From Dermabacter indicis (lineage in GTDB: Bacteria > Actinomycetota > Actinomycetes > Actinomycetales > Dermabacteraceae), in the NCBI GenBank assembly GCA_001403775.1, contig CYUG01000011.1:556900-620899 (forward strand): 64,000 nt of DNA, written 5' to 3'. Positions 44,349 through 52,852 of this stretch are shown piece after piece (the stretch's first letter is position 1; every line of letters begins with the position of its first letter). The notes under the pieces were generated by a model. That model saw nothing but the letters and a program-made list of their open reading frames with translations. It searched no databases and had not been told where the DNA came from. Position numbers and translations under genes: made by a program.

Positions 44349-45548
44349 ATGTACACGAGCATGAAAGAGGAGCTTTCCGCGGAGCTCAACGCCATCCGCG
44401 AAGCCGGGACGTTCAAGAATGAGCGCCCGATTCTCACGCCGCAGTCGAACGAGGTGCAGGCCGCCTCGGCGCGTGGCGAAGAGGGCCGCGAGGTCCTGAA
44501 CTTCTGCGCGAACAACTACCTCGGGCTCGCCGATCACCCCGATCTCATTGCCGCGGCAAAGCGCGCCCTCGATGAGCGCGGCTTCGGCATGGCGAGCGTG
44601 CGCTTCATTTGCGGCACGCAGGACCGCCACCTCGTGCTCGAGGAGAAGCTGAGCGAGTTCCTCGGCACCGACGACACGATCCTGTTCTCTTCGTGCTTCG
44701 ACGCGAACGGCGGTGTGTTTGAGTCGCTCTTCACGAAGGACGACGCGATCATTTCCGACGAGCTCAACCACGCGAGCCTCATTGACGGCATCCGCCTCTC
44801 GAAGGCAGCGCGCTACCGCTATAAGAATGCCGACATGGATGACCTTCGCACCCAGCTCGAGGCCGCGAAGGGCGCGCGCCGCACCGTCATCGTGACCGAC
44901 GGCGTGTTCTCGATGGACGGCTACCTCGCGCCCCTCGACGAGATTTGCGATCTTGCGGATGAGTTCGGTGCGCTCGTGCTCGTGGACGATTCCCACGCCG
45001 TGGGCTTCATGGGCGCAACAGGTGCGGGCACGCCCGAGCACTTCGGGGTTTCAGATCGCGTGGATATTTACACGGGCACGTTCGGTAAGGCCCTTGGCGG
45101 CGCAAGCGGCGGCTATGTCGCGGCGCATCAGGAGATCATCGACGTGCTGCGCCAGCGCGCGAGGCCGTATCTCTTCTCGAACTCGCTCGCCCCCGCGATC
45201 GTCGAGGCGACCCTCGCCGCGCTCGATCTCGTGAAGAATTCCGATGAGCTTCGCGCGAAGCTGTTCGAGAACGCGGAGCACTTCCGCAGCGCGATGAGCG
45301 AGGCCGGCTTCGAGCTTCTCGACGGCGAGCACGCGATCGTGCCGGTCATGTTCGGCGACGCCGCTCTTGCAGGCCGCATTGCCGACCGCATGCTCGAGCA
45401 CGGCGTGTATGTCACGGCGTTCAGCTATCCGGTTGTGCCGAAGGAAAAGGCGCGCATTCGCGTGCAGCTCTCGGCCGCGCACACGAGCGAGGACATCGAC
45501 CGCGCCGTTGCCGCCTTCGTTGCGGCCCGCGACGCCGAAACGGCCTAG
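44349..45548 (+). CDS. kbl: Glycine C-acetyltransferase (2-amino-3-ketobutyrate CoA ligase)
   Basis: A 399-residue PLP enzyme that cleaves 2-amino-3-ketobutyrate with CoA into glycine and acetyl-CoA, completing threonine breakdown begun by Tdh. The PLP lysine lies in [35 protein letters not shown] and [11 protein letters not shown] are family blocks. AAGGAG precedes the ATG. The operon ends in a strong hairpin. Confidence 0.96.
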   Translation: MYTSMKEELSAELNAIREAGTFKNERPILTPQSNEVQAASARGEEGREVLNFCANNYLGLADHPDLIAAAKRALDERGFGMASVRFICGTQDRHLVLEEKLSEFLGTDDTILFSSCFDANGGVFESLFTKDDAIISDELNHASLIDGIRLSKAARYRYKNADMDDLRTQLEAAKGARRTVIVTDGVFSMDGYLAPLDEICDLADEFGALVLVDDSHAVGFMGATGAGTPEHFGVSDRVDIYTGTFGKALGGASGGYVAAHQEIIDVLRQRARPYLFSNSLAPAIVEATLAALDLVKNSDELRAKLFENAEHFRSAMSEAGFELLDGEHAIVPVMFGDAALAGRIADRMLEHGVYVTAFSYPVVPKEKARIRVQLSAAHTSEDIDRAVAAFVAARDAETA

Positions 45549-45616
45549 TCCTCCCCCTCCTCTGGATTGCATAGGGGTTGTGGGGGTTTGAGCCTCGCGC
45601 GCCACCTCACATAGCG

Positions 45617-45644
45617 AAAGGCCCGGCATCAATGCCGGGCCTTT
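45617..45644 (+). terminator. Terminator of tdh-kbl, possibly bidirectional
   Basis: Stem AAAGGCCCGGCAT / ATGCCGGGCCTTT with a short loop and a following TTTCTC. It may also serve the convergent histidine-rich gene. Confidence 0.85.
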
Positions 45645-45701
45645 CTCATGTCAGTGACAGCGATTCAGGTAGTGTCCTTCCTCCGCTGTATGAACGTCAT
45701 C

Positions 45702-45992
45702 TCAGTGCTCGTCGTAGTGACCGTCGTGCTCCGCGTGGCGGTGACCATCGTGAACGTAGTCCACGTGGTCTTCGTGCTCGACGGCCTCGTGGCCGCAATC
45801 CTCGCCGTGCTTGTGCTCAGCAACGCTGTGCTCAGCCTGCGGCTGGTGCTCATCGTAGTGATCGCCGTGCTCGGCGTGCAGGTGGCCGTCGTGCTTGTAG
45901 TCCACGTGGTCACCGTGCTGGATGGCCTCGTGGCCGCAGTCCGCTCCGTGCGTGTGCTCAGCGGGGGTGTGTTCAGCTTTGTGGTCAGTCAT
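45702..45992 (-). CDS. Histidine-rich metal-binding candidate with tandem repeats
   Basis: A 96-residue protein beginning MTDHKAEHTPAEH. It consists of two ~41-residue repeats, each carrying HGxDCGHEA, DHVDYxHDGH and a terminal EHxxHYDEH. About a quarter of residues are His, plus one Cys and many Asp/Glu per repeat, so binding of zinc, nickel or copper is very likely. Similar His/Asp repeat proteins occur in Actinobacteria without assigned function. Its start overlaps the end of an ArsR/SmtB regulator gene, so both are probably one transcript controlled by that metal sensor. Metal storage, delivery or detoxification are all possible. Confidence 0.75.
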   Translation of the reverse strand: MTDHKAEHTPAEHTHGADCGHEAIQHGDHVDYKHDGHLHAEHGDHYDEHQPQAEHSVAEHKHGEDCGHEAVEHEDHVDYVHDGHRHAEHDGHYDEH

Positions 45993-46284
45993 GGCGTTCT
46001 CCTTCTTGTGTGTGCGCCAGGGTGTCGTGGATGACGTGAGCGACGTGGTCGTCGACGATTGAGTATCGCGTGGCCTTGCCTTCACGTTCCCCCTTCACCA
46101 CATGCACCTCACGGAGTTTCGCGAGGTGCTGGGAAACGAGTGGCTGCGAAAATCTCGTGTGTTCCACGAGTTCCTTTACCGTGCACGCGTGATCGGAAAG
46201 GTGCAACACGATTTCGAGGCGCGCGGGGTTACCGAGCACTTTGAATACGCGGGCTGCGTGGTTGATCTGCGAGCTGTCTCCCAT
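45985..46284 (-). CDS. ArsR/SmtB-family metal-responsive repressor
   Basis: A 99-residue winged-helix repressor. HAARVFKVLGNPARLEIVLH and LVEHTRFSQPLVSQHLAKLR are the DNA-binding core. The end carries DDHVAHVIHDTLAHTQEGERHD, rich in His/Asp as expected for the alpha-5 metal site of zinc- or nickel-sensing members. The start is the ATG at 46284; six extra codons upstream are possible. Overlaps the His-rich gene, suggesting that metal de-represses both. Confidence 0.88.
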   Translation of the reverse strand: MGDSSQINHAARVFKVLGNPARLEIVLHLSDHACTVKELVEHTRFSQPLVSQHLAKLREVHVVKGEREGKATRYSIVDDHVAHVIHDTLAHTQEGERHD

Positions 46285-46311
46285 AGCTCGATCCAAGCAC
46301 ACTCATTCAGA

Positions 46312-46321
46312 TATTGCAATA
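46312..46321. promoter_or_regulatory. Candidate ArsR/SmtB operator
   Basis: A perfect 10-bp palindrome, TATTGCAATA, lies about 28 bases before the ArsR start, in an AT-rich patch. Position fits a self-regulating operator, but the palindrome is short. Confidence 0.35.
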
Positions 46322-46349
46322 CCCTTATTTTTAGGAGTCGTTCTCACTC

Positions 46350-46787
46350 TCAGCCACACATTCCCCCAGCCACGAGCGCGCGCACCCCCACGGCAACCCC
46401 CGCCCAGGCGGCAGCCCAGAGCACGGAGGCGAAAGTGCCAATGATGAAGAGTTCACCCACACGAGCCGCCTCACGCCCCTCCTTTTCGGCGCGAAGCTCC
46501 GGGTAGCGCCCAAGCCCCTTCACGGCAAGAACGACCGCGATGCCTGCCGGGAAGCCCGCGACGATCGACACGTAAACAGCGAGCCTTTCGAGAATGCCAA
46601 TCCAGCGCCCACCCGGCAGCTCTTTTTGCGCGCTCGCGAGCGAACCTCGCACACCTTCCTCGCGCACTCCACCGCCATCAATACGACGCAAAAGCGCGCG
46701 AATCACCCAATTCCCGGCGACAGCCCCGCAGGCGCACAGCACTAGCGCGATCGCAACCCAGACCACGGTCACCACTTCCGAAAACAC
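46350..46787 (-). CDS. Small membrane protein beside satD
   Basis: A 145-residue protein with four predicted membrane helices (about 5-25, 70-90, 112-135 plus a partly hydrophobic one). The segments GNWVIRALLRRIDGGGVREE and GLGRYPELRAEKEGREAARV are polar loops. It is divergent from the satD gene; a SatD-type gene next to such a membrane protein is a recurring actinobacterial arrangement. Function unknown. Confidence 0.7.
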   Translation of the reverse strand: MFSEVVTVVWVAIALVLCACGAVAGNWVIRALLRRIDGGGVREEGVRGSLASAQKELPGGRWIGILERLAVYVSIVAGFPAGIAVVLAVKGLGRYPELRAEKEGREAARVGELFIIGTFASVLWAAAWAGVAVGVRALVAGGMCG

Positions 46788-46839
46788 TCCCGATTTAGCT
46801 CTCCGCTACATTCTTCACTAATTAAGCTATAGTCTACAT

Positions 46840-47529
46840 ATGGCATCAATGAAGACCTACACTTACGCCGTCGCCGCCATCGGCGACATCGTCGGCTCCC
46901 GCAGCCACCATCGCACGGCGCTCCACCGCGCCCTTATAGCGGCTCTTGTCGCACTCAGCGAACACGGGATCGAGCCCCTTCACCCTACCGTTGGCGACGA
47001 GATTCAAGGTATCTTCGCCACGCACGGCGAAGCACTTCGCGCTACCCATCTCCTCCGCCTCCGCCTGCGCGAAAGCGACTACGACATCCGCTACGGCATC
47101 GGCGCGGGCGAAATCCACATCGTCGATCGCGAAAGCGGCATCCAAGACGGCCCCGCCTGGTGGGCAGCACGCGACGCTCTCAACCACACCGAAGAACTCG
47201 CCACCACTCCAGGCTGGGCGGGCGTCCGCACGGGTCTCGGCCTTGGCGCAACACACAAGGAGGGGGCCGACGCTAGCCAGGCAACCGTCGGAACCTCACC
47301 CTCACACGAACCTGACGCCCCCCAAGTTCAAGCGCTCTACCACCTCATCGACGTCCACATCAGCACCCTCAACCCGAGCACATGCGGGACCCTCCGGGGA
47401 CTCCTCGAGGGCGAATCGAACGCCGAGACCGCCGAGCGGCTCAGCATCTCCCCAAGCGCCAACACGCAACGCGTCAACCGGCACGCTCTGCGTCCCCTTG
47501 CTGAGGCAATGCGCGCAACCTGGTCGTAA
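46840..47529 (+). CDS. SatD family protein
   Basis: A 229-residue protein of the SatD family. YAVAAIGDIVGSRSHH near the N-terminus and LHPTVGDEIQGIFATHGEAL match the family core, which resembles nucleotidyl-cyclase folds; GPAWWAARDAL and a C-terminal helix-turn-helix (SNAETAERLSISPSANTQRV) follow. Members are linked to acid or stress tolerance in Streptococcus, but mechanism is unknown. It is preceded by an AT-rich promoter region (46800-46839). Confidence 0.82.
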   Translation: MASMKTYTYAVAAIGDIVGSRSHHRTALHRALIAALVALSEHGIEPLHPTVGDEIQGIFATHGEALRATHLLRLRLRESDYDIRYGIGAGEIHIVDRESGIQDGPAWWAARDALNHTEELATTPGWAGVRTGLGLGATHKEGADASQATVGTSPSHEPDAPQVQALYHLIDVHISTLNPSTCGTLRGLLEGESNAETAERLSISPSANTQRVNRHALRPLAEAMRATWS

Positions 47530-47538
47530 AGCTCGCTC

Positions 47539-48005
47539 CTAGAGAACCCGCACCATGATGAGGCACGGCGACTCCTCACCCCAAAGACCAGTCTCCTCGA
47601 GCGGAATAAAATCGAGCGCTTCGTAGAACTTCCTCGTGGCCGCATACCCTTCATCAGGATGCGAAGCTCCGAGAGTCTTGACTTGGAAAAGCCTCACGCC
47701 GTGCTCGCGGCAATGCTCAGCTACCGCCTCGACAAGCGCCGCACCAATCCCGGACGACCTAAACTCCCGCTCCACCGCGATAAAAAAGAGGTCGGCGGCG
47801 CGATCAAAGTGATAGTCCACGAGAGCCACACCTCGAACGGTTCCACCCTCGTCGCGAACGGTCCACGTTTCTTTCGAGCGCGCAGCTTCCACATACTTGG
47901 CGTTAGCCTCGGCAATGCCGAACCACTCCGGAGGGTGTCAATTAAGCGCGCGACATCTTCAGGAACCTGCGCGTCGAGGCGCGCCTTCCATGTGCCGTCC
48001 CTCAT
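47539..48005 (-). pseudogene. GNAT acetyltransferase, frameshifted
   Basis: From ATG at 48005 the frame reads MRDGTWKARLDAQVPEDVAR and then degrades; from about 47930 the proper continuation, EWFGIAEANAKYVEAARSKE, lies in another frame and runs through FFIAVEREFRSSGIGAALVE (acetyl-CoA loop) to MVRVL at 47539. One extra C in the run near 47929-47931 would restore an intact 155-residue N-acetyltransferase. The remaining downstream frame could start at a GTG (47892) and still contains the whole acetyl-CoA-binding part, so partial activity is conceivable. Confidence 0.78.
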
Positions 48006-48193
48006 CTGTTCTTCTGCCTTTCAAAGGGGGAGCTTTCAAAAAGCAGATTACACGTGATATGAGCCACCACAACGCTCGCGGATCAGGGCCAGCCTTAGAT
48101 GCTATTCGCCCAGCACGCGCGCGAAGTGTCCTTTGATCAGAAGCCAAGTACATGCCTCACGCCGCGCTCGCAGCAGGCATCGGCAACAAAAAA

Positions 48194-48220
48194 GCGCCCG
48201 CTTCACGAGGAAGCGGGCGC
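48194..48220 (-). terminator. Terminator of ssrA
   Basis: Stem GCGCCCGCTT / AAGCGGGCGC followed on the minus strand by TTTTTT, a few bases beyond the tmRNA 3' end. Confidence 0.88.
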
Positions 48221-48225
48221 CACAG

Positions 48226-48596
48226 TGGTGGAGCCGGCGGGAATCGAACCCGCGTCCGATAGTGCGAAGCCAGGGCTTCTCCGGGCGCAGTCCGCGAAAC
48301 CGTTTTCTCAGCCCCAGCGCTCACACGGACACGTCGCTGACAGGCTCAGTCACTCTAAAGTGTTCACCCAACCCCGGTGACCAGAGTTGGAAGCAGTGGC
48401 CCTCTAGATGATGGACAGGTCAGGTCGAAGGCAACCCCTGACGGTCCAGACTGCTATCGCTGATCAGGCAGCGAGAGCGAAGTCAGTGCGCTTAGGTTCG
48501 GCACTTATTGTTTTCCAGGGAGCGTTATCGAGATAACCCTGGATCCTCGGCCCGCTTCCCCTCGCTGGACAACTACCGTCGAAACCGATCGACCCC
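48226..48596 (-). ncRNA. ssrA: Transfer-messenger RNA (tmRNA)
   Basis: A 371-nt tmRNA that rescues stalled ribosomes. The tRNA-like ends pair GGGGTCG (5') with CGGCTCC and an encoded ACCA; the GGTTTCGACGG loop follows the 5' end and the T-arm is GCGGGTTCGATTCCCGC. The tag frame is 48502-48464 and encodes AEPKRTDFALAA before TGA, ending in the ALAA degradation signal read by Clp proteases. smpB lies just upstream on the same strand. Confidence 0.95.
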
Positions 48597-48829
48597 GTAT
48601 CGGGTGGCAACGCCCGTAAACGGACCGTGCCAGATAATCTTCACCCGCAACTGCGGGTGGGATGCGTGCCTGATTCGCACACCCTATTCGATTATCAAAA
48701 ATCTGTTGCACCTTCCGGCGCAGCAGTTCAGTATACAGCTTTCAACGCCTACCGCCAAGGGCTCTATTCCCGAGGGCAAGCGTCGGCCCCTTCCCCACCG
48801 CGGAACCTGGCGTGCGGGCGGCTCCGACG

Positions 48830-49336
48830 CTAGCTGAGCATCTCCCGCCGCCGCATCGCGCGTTGAGCCTCGCGAGCATCCTGCTTCTCGCGCAGGGTCT
48901 GGCGCTTGTCCCATTCCTTCTTACCGCGAGCAAGCGCGATCTCGACCTTGGCGTGCGAGCCGAGGAAATAGATCGAGAGCGGAATGATCGTGTAGCCCTT
49001 TTCGCGGGTTTTATTCATGAGTTTCAGGATCTCGCGCTTATGCAGCAAAAGCTTGCGCTTGCGGCGCGCGGCGTGGTTTGTCCACGTTCCCCGCACGTAC
49101 GGCGCGATGTGCACGGCGTCCATCCACACTTCGCCATTTTCGATATAGCAATACCCATCCACGAGCGACGCTCCGCGCTCACGCAGCGACTTCACCTCGG
49201 TGCCCTGGAGAACTACGCCAGCCTCCCACGTCGCATCGATGTGGTAATCATGGCGGGCCTTTTTGTTCGAGGCGATGAGTTGCTTCGTGCGCTCGGGAGC
49301 CGCCGGCGCTTTCTTCTTTTCGGCCTTCTTGGCCAC
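48830..49336 (-). CDS. smpB: SsrA-binding protein SmpB
   Basis: A 168-residue protein that binds tmRNA and brings it to stalled ribosomes. NKKARHDYHIDATWEAGVVL, QGTEVKSLRERGASL and AHIAPY-type sequence (VHIAPYVRGTW) mark the OB-fold; the C-terminal tail KKEWDKRQTLREKQDAR is the mRNA-path helix. It sits between the M23 gene and ssrA, all leftward. Confidence 0.96.
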   Translation of the reverse strand: MAKKAEKKKAPAAPERTKQLIASNKKARHDYHIDATWEAGVVLQGTEVKSLRERGASLVDGYCYIENGEVWMDAVHIAPYVRGTWTNHAARRKRKLLLHKREILKLMNKTREKGYTIIPLSIYFLGSHAKVEIALARGKKEWDKRQTLREKQDAREAQRAMRRREMLS

Positions 49337-49371
49337 GTCAATCCCTCCGGAAGTGTCAATGCAGCAACCGT

Positions 49372-50784
49372 TTAGTATCCCACAAACTTTCGAGGATCAA
49401 CTGCGGTGCCATCGAGATGCGTCTCGAAATGCAAGTGGCAGCCGGTCGACGCGCCGGTAGAGCCCACATACCCCACCGTTTGACCAGCGTCGATGCGCTG
49501 GCCCGCGGAAACCGCGAAGCCTTGCAGATGGTGGTAGGAGGTCGTGAGAATCTGGCCGTTGTGAAGGCCGTGGCTCACGATGACCTTATTGCCCGCACCG
49601 CTGTTGTGGGTAGTCGCAAGCACTTTGCCCGACGTCATCGCCTTCACGGGCATGCCGCAGGCCGCCGCGTAGTCCATCCCCTTGTGCAGCTTTCGCGTGT
49701 GATAGACGGGGTGGAAGCGATAGCCGAACTTGGAGCTACGAGGCGCCGAAACCGGGTCAGCGAATTTCCCGGTGGACGCCCCACCGGATGATCCTCCCGA
49801 CGACTCCGGCGATGCGATCTTGCGCGGCTTTCGACGCTCACGCTTCGCCCGCCGCTCCTCGGCTTCCCGCGCCTCGCGAGCCTTGCGCTCCGCCTCGCGC
49901 TGGCGGGCGAGCTCCTCCTGACGTTCCTTCTCGATAAGACGCTGGATATCTGCCTCAAGCGCGCTTGATTGCGATTCGAGCTCCGACTCGCTCACACGGT
50001 ACTTGTCTTTGAGAGTCTCAAGGTTTGACGCCTGCGATTTCTGCGAAGCGTAGAGATTGTCGAGGTCCTTTTTCGCCTGAGACGCTTCGGTCTCGGCCTG
50101 GCGACGCTCGGCAACCGCCTCGGCTGACTTCTTCTTGAGGTCTTCGATCTCGGCGCGAATGGCTTCAAGACGATCCGCCGAGTTCACGTTCATGGCCTGC
50201 TGGCCGCGCAGATCCGTGAGATTCGCGCCCTGGGCCTGGAGCGTGAGCCGATAGTTCATCGTGCGGTCAACGGCATCTTGCGGGTTTTCCGCGTTCAAGA
50301 AAATCGACGCGGGGTTCGGGGTGCCCGAGCTCTTGTATGCCTCGATCGACGCGCGAGACACATCCTCGTTTGAACGCGCGATCTTCTGCTCGCCGCTCTC
50401 CACCGCCGCGCGAATGTCGCGCTCTACGGCCTCGGCGTCCTTGAGACGCTTCGCCTGGCGCGCATCCTCCGCTTTCGCCGCGTCCAGGGCGGAGCGTGCG
50501 GCGTCCAGACGCTGCTGAGCCTCGGGGATCCGCGCCTCAGTTTCAGCGAGCGCAAGATAGGCATCGGCGAGTTCCGAATCAACCTCGTTCAGGTCCTCGC
50601 GAAGCGACGCGAGCTTCTCATCGACGCTCTGCTTTTCTTTCTTTTTATCGTCGATCCCGTCGGCAAGAACGCGCTCGCTTGAGAGAGCGCCCGACGTTGT
50701 GAGACCGAGGACGGCAGCGAACGACGCGCCTTTGACGAGTGCACGCCGAGAAAGAAACGGCATCTTTCCCTCATTTTTCGACAT
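49372..50784 (-). CDS. M23 peptidoglycan hydrolase/activator of the FtsEX system
   Basis: A 470-residue exported protein. The N-terminus has a twin-arginine-like signal (FLSRRALVKGASFAAVLGL). Residues ~50-310 form a long coiled coil, and the C-terminal 130 residues are an M23 endopeptidase domain with metal ligands in HKGMDYAA and HLHFE. This EnvC/RipC-like layout directly downstream of ftsX fits a cell-division hydrolase or activator controlled by FtsEX. Zinc ligands appear present, so it may be catalytic. ATG at 50784; a GTG one codon upstream is possible. Confidence 0.9.
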   Translation of the reverse strand: MSKNEGKMPFLSRRALVKGASFAAVLGLTTSGALSSERVLADGIDDKKKEKQSVDEKLASLREDLNEVDSELADAYLALAETEARIPEAQQRLDAARSALDAAKAEDARQAKRLKDAEAVERDIRAAVESGEQKIARSNEDVSRASIEAYKSSGTPNPASIFLNAENPQDAVDRTMNYRLTLQAQGANLTDLRGQQAMNVNSADRLEAIRAEIEDLKKKSAEAVAERRQAETEASQAKKDLDNLYASQKSQASNLETLKDKYRVSESELESQSSALEADIQRLIEKERQEELARQREAERKAREAREAEERRAKRERRKPRKIASPESSGGSSGGASTGKFADPVSAPRSSKFGYRFHPVYHTRKLHKGMDYAAACGMPVKAMTSGKVLATTHNSGAGNKVIVSHGLHNGQILTTSYHHLQGFAVSAGQRIDAGQTVGYVGSTGASTGCHLHFETHLDGTAVDPRKFVGY

Positions 50785-50797
50785 CACGAAAACCTGC

Positions 50798-51715
50798 CTA
50801 CACCTTCAAATAACGATTGAGCGAAACGACGGACGAACCTATCGCGAGAATAGCACCAAGGGTGAGGAGAATCGGCCCCACCCACAGCAGATCCGACATC
50901 GACATACGAATAAGATCAGCGCCAAGGGTCGGCTCAAGCCAGCCCTCCACAAGGTATTTGATCGCGAGAGAAAGCACGCCCGTCGCAAGAGCGCCACCGA
51001 TGAGTGCGGCGACAGCACCCTCAAGGAGGAAGGGCAAGCGAATGAAAATATTGCTCGCGCCCACGAGCCTCATAATCGCGATTTCTTTCCTTCTATTCGC
51101 GACCGACATTCGTATCGTCGTAGCCACGAGCAGCACGGCGGCCACGAGCATCACGACCGCGAGAGAAATCGCAAACACAGTGGACTGATTGAGAATCTTG
51201 ATGAACGGCGCGTACACCGCGAGAAGATCGGATACGTCATCAATGCCGTCACGCCCCTGGAAGAAATCCACGACAGCACTCGACCGACCGGCATCCACGA
51301 GAGTGATGTGGAAACTGACCGGCATGTCCTCCACCGTGAAGTCCTGAGCGAAACTCTCTCCACCGAACTGAGCGCGATAAACCTCGAGGGCTTCCTCCTG
51401 AGAGCGCTCCTCCACCGAGGCAATATAGGGCCCCAAAATATCGCCCTTGAGCGCCTCGCGAACGTCGTCAATTTGCGCTTCGGTCGCGGCACCACCGGCG
51501 CATGACGTCGCCGTCGAATGCGGCGAGCACATATACACGCTGATTTGGGAGTTCTTCACGAGGATGTCTTGAAGCGCAAGAATCTGCTTTTGCATGAGAA
51601 GCGCCGCGCCCACAAACGTGAGCGAAACCGCGGTCACGATCACCACGGAAATCACCATCGCGATATTTCGGCGAAGCCCCCCGAAACTCTCCTTCAGGAT
51701 GTAACGCAGCCTCAT
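50798..51715 (-). CDS. ftsX: Cell division protein FtsX
   Basis: A 305-residue membrane protein with four helices: one N-terminal (about 22-45), a large extracytoplasmic loop (residues ~50-170, two Cys in YMCSPHSTATSCAGG that could form a disulfide) and three more (VFAISLAVVMLVAAVLL and on). The conserved VANRRKEIAIMRLVGASNIF precedes the third helix. It couples ATP hydrolysis by FtsE to the M23 protein encoded next. Overlaps ftsE by four bases. Confidence 0.95.
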   Translation of the reverse strand: MRLRYILKESFGGLRRNIAMVISVVIVTAVSLTFVGAALLMQKQILALQDILVKNSQISVYMCSPHSTATSCAGGAATEAQIDDVREALKGDILGPYIASVEERSQEEALEVYRAQFGGESFAQDFTVEDMPVSFHITLVDAGRSSAVVDFFQGRDGIDDVSDLLAVYAPFIKILNQSTVFAISLAVVMLVAAVLLVATTIRMSVANRRKEIAIMRLVGASNIFIRLPFLLEGAVAALIGGALATGVLSLAIKYLVEGWLEPTLGADLIRMSMSDLLWVGPILLTLGAILAIGSSVVSLNRYLKV

Positions 51716-52605
51716 GCGATCTCACCCTCCTCACGCTCATCCGCTTCGTCAAAGGCGCGATCAAGGTCGCCCATGCGCTCGCTTCCGCTCGCACTCTCAT
51801 CAAAATCTTCGTACGCCACATCTGAAGCGCGCCTGCCTTCTGCGAGTGCGGGATCCGACGGTTGCCGCTCCCCCGTCGCTTCCCCATCGGGCACCGCTCC
51901 CGAGATCACGCTTTCTTCCGACGCTCCGCGATAATGACCACGCCGCTCGTCGCGGACGACGTGACCATCGACGAGTTCGACGACGCGCTTACTGAGACGG
52001 TTCACCGCTTTTTCATCGTGGGTCGCCATGAGCACGGTCGTGCCGCGCTCGTTAATGTCGGCAAGAAGATCCATGATGCCCTTCGCCGTCTCCGGATCGA
52101 GGTTGCCCGTTGGCTCATCCGCAAGAAGGATCGTGGGGCGGTTCACGTAGGCGCGCGCGATTGCAACACGCTGCTGCTCACCGCCGGAGAGCTCGTGAGG
52201 AAGGCGCTTTCCCTTTCCTTCGAGGCCGACCATGTCGAGGACCTCCGGCACGAGCTTCTTCACGACGCTGCGCGGGGTGCCAATGACCTGAAGGGCGAAC
52301 TCCACATTCTCGAAAGCTGTTTTCGTGGGGAGCAAGCGGAAATCCTGAAACACCATGCCAATCTCGCGGCGAAGGCGCGGAACCTTCCAGCTCGACAGAC
52401 GCGAAAGATCCTTGCCGGCAACGAAAATCGAGCCCGACGTGGGGTTTGTTTCTTTCAGGATGAGGCGCAGCATCGTCGACTTGCCCGATCCGGAAGCCCC
52501 CACGAGAAACGCAAACTCGCCACGCTCAAATTCGAGTGACAGATCAGCGAGCGCGGGCGCGCTCTTGCGCTGATATGTCTTCGTCACATGCTCGAAACGA
52601 ATCAC
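51712..52605 (-). CDS. ftsE: Cell division ATPase FtsE, with acidic C-terminal extension
   Basis: The first ~220 residues are a standard FtsE: Walker A VGASGSGKST (35-44), signature LSGGEQQRVA (139-148), Walker B ILLADEPTGNLD and H-loop MATHDEKA. A further ~75 residues, rich in Glu/Asp/Ser (for example AYEDFDESASGSERMGDLDR), extend well beyond the usual end, so total is 297. The GTG start at 52605 matches the typical VIRFEHVTK opening; a longer N-terminus is rejected. The tail may bind a partner or be regulatory. Confidence 0.93.
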   Translation of the reverse strand: MIRFEHVTKTYQRKSAPALADLSLEFERGEFAFLVGASGSGKSTMLRLILKETNPTSGSIFVAGKDLSRLSSWKVPRLRREIGMVFQDFRLLPTKTAFENVEFALQVIGTPRSVVKKLVPEVLDMVGLEGKGKRLPHELSGGEQQRVAIARAYVNRPTILLADEPTGNLDPETAKGIMDLLADINERGTTVLMATHDEKAVNRLSKRVVELVDGHVVRDERRGHYRGASEESVISGAVPDGEATGERQPSDPALAEGRRASDVAYEDFDESASGSERMGDLDRAFDEADEREEGEIA

Positions 52606-52852
52606 AGGCTCATCCCATCTGGGCGGGTCGACAGCTCCCCTCGAAACGTCCGCGGGCATGACGAGGGTCAGTACGCGACAACACTAACCAGGCGGAGCGT
52701 CAATTCGGCGGATTCAGACCGGTCACTCGGGTCACGTTTTGCTCAAGAATTCGTCAAGGGAGCGAGGCCCGATGCGCGCAGGCGAGGAGCGCTGTGGGCA
52801 AAGCAGGCGTCGGAAACTTTACCCCGCGCTAAACTCACACTCCCGAGCCGGG

